A stretch of 64,000 bases of DNA from Leifsonia poae (lineage in GTDB: Bacteria > Actinomycetota > Actinomycetes > Actinomycetales > Microbacteriaceae): assembly GCF_027921845.1 (NCBI RefSeq), contig NZ_BSEN01000001.1:492014-556013 (forward strand). Direction: 5' to 3'. The position numbers and the translations under genes are program-made. This document shows positions 60,443 through 64,000 of this stretch, one piece after another. The notes beneath the pieces were generated by a model, which saw only the letters and a program-made list of their open reading frames with translations, ran no database searches and had not been told where the DNA came from. Numbering within the stretch: the first letter of the stretch is position 1; each line of letters opens with the position of its first letter.

Positions 60443-62292
60443 AGGTTCACCTCCTGAAGGAGCTCTTCATTCTCTTCGTCCTCCAGGCTGGAGATGACGA
60501 AACGGTAGTGCTCGCTGGTGGCGAGCAGGTCGTGGTGCGTGCCGACGGCGGTGATGCGGCCGTCTTCCAGCAGCGCCACCCGGTCGGCGAGCATCACGGT
60601 CGACGGACGGTGGGCGACCACCAGTGCCGTCGTCGCGGCGAGCACGCGGCGGAGGGCCGCCTCGACCAGCGCCTCGGTGTCGACGTCCAGCGCCGACAGG
60701 GGGTCGTCGAGCACGAGGATCGAGGGGTTCGCAGCGACAGCGCGGGCGAGCGCCAGACGCTGACGCTGACCGCCCGACAGGCTGAGTCCCTCTTCACCCA
60801 CCTTCGTGTCGACGCCGTCCGGCAGGTCGTAGACGAAGCCGGCCTGAGCGATCTCGAGCGCCTCGGTGAGCACGGCCTGCGCCTCGTCCGACGAGATGTC
60901 GAGGTCGTCGCGGCCGAGCAGCACGTTCTCACGCACCGACGCCGAGAACAGCGTGGCGTCCTCGAACGCCATCGCGATGCTCTTGCGCAGGTCGTACCTG
61001 GTCAGGTCGCGCACGTCGACGCCGTCGACCTTCACCGCGCCCCCGGTCACGTCGTACAGCCGGGTGGTGAGGGCGGTGAGCGTCGACTTGCCGCATCCCG
61101 TGAGACCGACCAGCGCCATCGTCTCTCCCGGCTTCACGGTCAGCGTGATGCCGTTCAGCAGGTCGGGGAAGCGCTCGGGCGAATCCTGGTACCGGTAGTG
61201 CACGTCGTCGAAGACCAGCTCGCCGCGCGGCTGCTCGATCTTCTTCGGGTGCTCGGGATCCGTGATCGTGTTGACCTCGTCCATGACCTCGAAGAACCGG
61301 TCGGCGGCCGTGCGCGTGTCGAAGGTCATCGACAGCAGGAAGCCGATCGACTCGACCGGGAAGCGCAGCACGGTGGCCGTCGCGAAGAACGCGACCAGCT
61401 CGCCGACCGAGAGCTCTCCGAGCGAGGCCAGCCAGACGCCGACGACGAGGCAGATGCCGAACGCGACGTCGGGGACGAGCAGCAGCCAGAGCCAGATGCC
61501 CGCGATCGCCTTCGCCTTCTCGATCTCCGTGCCGCGCAGCTCCTCCGCCTGCGACTCGAAGTTCTTGAGCGCGTGCTTGCCGCGGCCGAACGCCTTGAGC
61601 ACCCGGATGCCGTGCACCGACTCCTCGACGGCGGTCGCCAGGTCACCGGCCTGGTCCTGGCTGCGGCGGGCGATCAGCGAGTACTTGCCCTCGAAGATGA
61701 ACCCGTAGATCCACAGCGGGATCGAGCACACCAAGAAGATCGTGCCGAGCAGCCAGTTCCAGGCGATCAGGATGCCGAAGCCGACGACGATCGTCACGAC
61801 GTTCACGACCAGCAGCACGATGCCGAACGAGATCCAGCGGCGGATCAGGTTGAGGTCGCTGACGGCGCGCGAGAGCAGCTGGCCGCTCGGCCAGCGGTCG
61901 TGGAAGGCGACAGGCAGGTCCTGCAGCTGCTCGTAGAGGCCGTTGCGCATCTTGGCCTCGACGTGGGTGCCCGGGGTGAGCACGAACCAGCGGCGGAGCG
62001 AGATGAACACGGCCTCGGCGGCACCGAGGCCGACGACCAGCAGCGCGGCCGGCCAGACGGCGGCCGAATCGCCGGTCGACAGCGGGCCGTCGACCAGCCA
62101 GCGGAGCACCTGCGGGATGCTCAGCGCGACCAGGCTCGCCAGGAGTGCGGCGACCATGCCCAGCAGGATGCGGGGCGCGGCGGACTTGGCGAAGGGAAGG
62201 ATGCGCAGCAGTGTGCGCACTGTGCCGGCCTTCTTCTGCGGTTGTTTCGTTTCAGTGTGAGGCGGGTGCTGAGGAGTTTCAGCGACAGACAT
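60439..62292 (-). CDS. ABC exporter half-transporter with degenerate Walker B
   Basis: 617 residues. Transmembrane domain, then Walker [10 protein letters not shown], canonical signature [10 protein letters not shown], and Walker [13 protein letters not shown], where Asp replaces the catalytic Glu. The canonical signature completes the active site with the partner's Walker B, while its own Walker B faces the partner's weak signature. First large gene of the operon, 176 bp after the leader peptide stop; a terminator-like hairpin lies between. Confidence 0.93.
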   Translation of the reverse strand: MSVAETPQHPPHTETKQPQKKAGTVRTLLRILPFAKSAAPRILLGMVAALLASLVALSIPQVLRWLVDGPLSTGDSAAVWPAALLVVGLGAAEAVFISLRRWFVLTPGTHVEAKMRNGLYEQLQDLPVAFHDRWPSGQLLSRAVSDLNLIRRWISFGIVLLVVNVVTIVVGFGILIAWNWLLGTIFLVCSIPLWIYGFIFEGKYSLIARRSQDQAGDLATAVEESVHGIRVLKAFGRGKHALKNFESQAEELRGTEIEKAKAIAGIWLWLLLVPDVAFGICLVVGVWLASLGELSVGELVAFFATATVLRFPVESIGFLLSMTFDTRTAADRFFEVMDEVNTITDPEHPKKIEQPRGELVFDDVHYRYQDSPERFPDLLNGITLTVKPGETMALVGLTGCGKSTLTALTTRLYDVTGGAVKVDGVDVRDLTRYDLRKSIAMAFEDATLFSASVRENVLLGRDDLDISSDEAQAVLTEALEIAQAGFVYDLPDGVDTKVGEEGLSLSGGQRQRLALARAVAANPSILVLDDPLSALDVDTEALVEAALRRVLAATTALVVAHRPSTVMLADRVALLEDGRITAVGTHHDLLATSEHYRFVISSLEDEENEELLQEVNL

Positions 62293-62369
62293 GTTGTATC
62301 CGTTTTCTTGTAGTGATTGCTTCGTGGGGTCGCTCGTGACCCCGATTGAGAGCGTGCTGAGAGGTCGCC

Positions 62370-62422
62370 AAAAAGAGCCGTTCCACCGGGTGGTGGACTC
62401 CGCGGACCGCCGATGGTCCGCG
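62370..62422 (-). terminator. Attenuator-like terminator between leader peptide and ABC exporter
   Basis: On the minus strand two hairpins follow the leader peptide: CGCGGACC/GGTCCGCG (62415-62422 with 62401-62408, 6-nt loop) and TCCACC/GGTGGA (62392-62397 with 62382-62387, 4-nt loop). The second is followed by ACGGCTC and five Ts (62370-62374). This is the clearest U-tract terminator in the window, yet it lies inside the leader, 78 bp before the exporter start. Such placement indicates regulated read-through. Confidence 0.7.
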
Positions 62423-62468
62423 CGACGTGCCGGCGACGATCAGCCGGGAACTGCGTCCTGCCTGGGAC

Positions 62469-62561
62469 CTACCAGGCGGGGGCTTGCTCCGGGGACGCCG
62501 GCACGGCGACGGCGACGAGTCCGAACCCGCTGATGGTTCGTGTGTTCTCTGTCGTTGTCAT
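62469..62561 (-). CDS. 30-residue leader peptide of the ABC exporter operon
   Basis: ATG at 62561 with GGGAGG five bases upstream, one of the best ribosome sites in the window, and a TAG at 62469-62471. The peptide begins MTTTENTRTISGFG, has a small-hydrophobic run LVAVAVP and ends SPEQAPAW. There is no signal peptide or double-glycine motif. With a promoter 54 bp upstream and a terminator hairpin downstream it fits a regulatory leader whose translation decides read-through into the exporter. A small peptide product exported by the transporter is the alternative. Confidence 0.6.
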   Translation of the reverse strand: MTTTENTRTISGFGLVAVAVPASPEQAPAW

Positions 62562-62614
62562 GGCGTCCTCCCTAGCCCGATGCGTTCACGTAAGTGCCGC
62601 CGAGGCAGCCCTAC

Positions 62615-62644
62615 AGACTATGCCTGAAAGCAAGCTGGGCGCAA
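62615..62644 (-). promoter_or_regulatory. Candidate promoter of the leader peptide-exporter operon
   Basis: On the minus strand a -35 TTGCGC (62639-62644) and -10 TAGTCT (62615-62620) are 18 bp apart, placing the start site near 62608, about 46 nt before the leader peptide ATG. The boxes match SigA-type consensus only partly. Confidence 0.5.
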
Positions 62645-62684
62645 GAGAGATCTCAGAACGGGTTCGAAGAAGCTCGGGCCGGCC

Positions 62685-63908
62685 TCAGCGGATGCGGATC
62701 GAGAGGCAGGTGACGCATCCCTCGAGCTTCTCGAACTCCGAGATGTCGACCTGGATCACGCGGTAGCCGAGGTCTTCGATCAGCGCGGCGGACTGCGGAG
62801 CGGAGGACGACATCAGCACGGTGTCGGGGGCGAGCACGACGACAGCGGTGCCGTGGGCCTCCGGGACGGGCAGGAAGCGGTCGAAGATCGAGGAGTCGTC
62901 GACGAGCGGTTCGTAACCGATGACCGTTCCGTCCGGCAGGGCCGTGACCGCGGTCTTGAGGTGCAGCGCCTTGGTGACCGGCACGGCGATGACCGTGTAG
63001 CCGAGCGGTGCGACGAGCGTGCGCAGCTGGCGGATGCCCTCCGCGTTCGTGCGGCCGCCGCGGCCGACGTAGACCGTCGTGCCGACCTTCAGCACATCGC
63101 CTCCGTCGAGCGTGCCCGGCTCCTCGATGCGCTCGATGCGCAGGCCCTGCGACCGCAGTGCCGCCTCGGTGCCCGCCGTCTCCGGGCGGCGGCTCGCCGC
63201 TCCCGGCAGGGTGATGACAGCGGTGTCGCCGAAGACGACGGCCGTGTCCTCGACGAAGACCGAGTCCGCGAGCGTGTCGGCGCTGGCGACCTCGACGGTC
63301 TGCCAGCCGGCCTCCGAGAGGGCGGCGACGTACGCATCCCACTGGGCGTCGGCCAGCTCGGCGTCGATCTGCTCGCGCTCGATGTGCGTGGTGAGACCGT
63401 CGGCGAGGTTGGACGCCGGGATGCGCACCAGTGCGATGGTGCGGTCGGCGGCGAAGCGGTTGCGCGTGCCCTCGACGACGCGGAACAGCCACCGGCCGAA
63501 CGTCGGTGTGAGAACGGCGATGGCCACCGCGTAGAGCATGTTGACGCCGAGCAGCGTGCCGAAGACGGCGCCGAGCAGCGCGCCGCCGAACGGCGAGCCG
63601 CCCGACGTCGCCGAGATCAGCGTGCTGGCCACGGGGGCCAGCACGCCGACCACGATGCCGGCGATGAGCGCCGTCCACCACCGGTCGAATGCGCCCAGGA
63701 TCCCGGCGACGAAGAGGAGCAGCAGCGAGAAGACGCTCGCGAGCGAGAAGTAGTTGCTGACCGCCTGGTGGAGGGCGAACGAGGGCGCCGTCGTGCTCGC
63801 CAGATTGCCGATCGTGAAGACGACGATCATCGCGACATGCACGATGAGGGCGACGACGAAGGCAGTCAGAACAGAAGCGATGAGCCGGCGGCCCCACGAA
63901 GTGGTCAT
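62685..63908 (-). CDS. Dimethylargininase-like hydrolase with N-terminal membrane domain
   Basis: 407 residues from the ATG at 63908; a TTG at 63917 would add three. Residues 1-145 hold about four membrane segments (VLTAFVVALIVHVAMIVVFT; VFSLLLLFVAGILGAF). From about residue 160 the guanidine-group hydrolase fold of dimethylarginine dimethylaminohydrolase is clear: VRIPASNLADGLTTHIEREQ, SVFVEDTAVV, GTLDGGDVLKVG, the His in TKALHLKTAVTALP, and the catalytic Cys near the end in GCVTCLSIR. It would hydrolyse methylated arginine or a similar guanidine. The membrane domain is not part of the classical enzyme. Confidence 0.85.
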   Translation of the reverse strand: MTTSWGRRLIASVLTAFVVALIVHVAMIVVFTIGNLASTTAPSFALHQAVSNYFSLASVFSLLLLFVAGILGAFDRWWTALIAGIVVGVLAPVASTLISATSGGSPFGGALLGAVFGTLLGVNMLYAVAIAVLTPTFGRWLFRVVEGTRNRFAADRTIALVRIPASNLADGLTTHIEREQIDAELADAQWDAYVAALSEAGWQTVEVASADTLADSVFVEDTAVVFGDTAVITLPGAASRRPETAGTEAALRSQGLRIERIEEPGTLDGGDVLKVGTTVYVGRGGRTNAEGIRQLRTLVAPLGYTVIAVPVTKALHLKTAVTALPDGTVIGYEPLVDDSSIFDRFLPVPEAHGTAVVVLAPDTVLMSSSAPQSAALIEDLGYRVIQVDISEFEKLEGCVTCLSIRIR

Positions 63909-63933
63909 GGGAACCAACCCTAGCGGAGCGTTT

Positions 63934-64000
63934 CTATGCGTTCGCTGGTGCGTGCAGGCGCTCCAGAGCGACCTCTTCCGCCGCCTCCAGCGTGGTGATC
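63934..64000 (-). CDS. C-terminal end of a gene that continues past the right edge
   Basis: An open minus-strand frame ends with TAG at 63934-63936; its last residues read ITTLEAAEEVALERLHAPAN. Codon use fits the genome (GC-rich third positions), and no better feature occupies this edge. Too short to identify. Confidence 0.4.
   Translation of the reverse strand, partial: ITTLEAAEEVALERLHAPANA

Overview
The window is chromosomal DNA from a high-GC Gram-positive bacterium. Gene content, pervasive GTG starts, ATGA/GTGA start-stop overlaps and lipoprotein/sortase-E type signals point to an actinobacterium, most likely Microbacteriaceae (inference from gene families and style, not from a marker gene). 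I see no rRNA, tRNA, CRISPR, IS element or phage gene; it reads as an ordinary, densely coded chromosomal segment with several metabolic islands.

Layout. 1-1.2 kb: a TetR regulator divergent from a short-chain dehydrogenase, with two operator-like palindromes between. 1.3-7.1 kb (minus): a secreted-protein locus with four small proteins carrying SipW/TasA-like export signals, one LAXTG (sortase-E type) wall-anchored protein, and two tandem seven-repeat delta-60 proteins. 7.3-14.9 kb (minus): a four-gene ABC system with two ATPases and two very large FtsX-type permeases; one ATPase has an AbrB-like tail. 15-19.2 kb: galactose genes galM, a DeoR regulator, galT and galK. 19.2-25.7 kb: housekeeping genes, including folD-glyA under a ZTP riboswitch, and a cytoplasmic GH20 hexosaminidase.

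25.7-36.6 kb: a membrane mannosyltransferase-like protein, then a divergent amino-sugar locus. An ABC importer faces agaS-like, ROK kinase, PfkB kinase, class II aldolase, DeoR and nagA-like genes, which fits an N-acetylgalactosamine (Aga) route through tagatose phosphates. 36.8-41.6 kb: MFS transporter, cysteine hydrolase with an NCS1 permease, purU and a small membrane protein. 41.6-50.9 kb: a second amino-sugar locus (nagA, nagB, ROK kinase, GH3 hexosaminidase, ABC importer, ROK repressor) that fits N-acetylglucosamine or chitooligosaccharide use.

51-64 kb: lipoproteins, icd, GNAT, an alkyltransferase-like DNA repair protein, a NarL-type two-component system with an extra lone receiver, a decarboxylase-fold protein that has lost its PLP lysine, a heterodimeric ABC exporter preceded by a 30-codon leader peptide and an attenuator-like terminator, and a membrane-anchored dimethylargininase-like protein.

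The unifying theme of 15-50 kb is uptake and breakdown of galactose, GalNAc and GlcNAc oligosaccharides. The most unusual items are the SipW-type/LAXTG/delta-60 locus, the leader-peptide attenuator before the exporter, and the PLP-less decarboxylase homologue.
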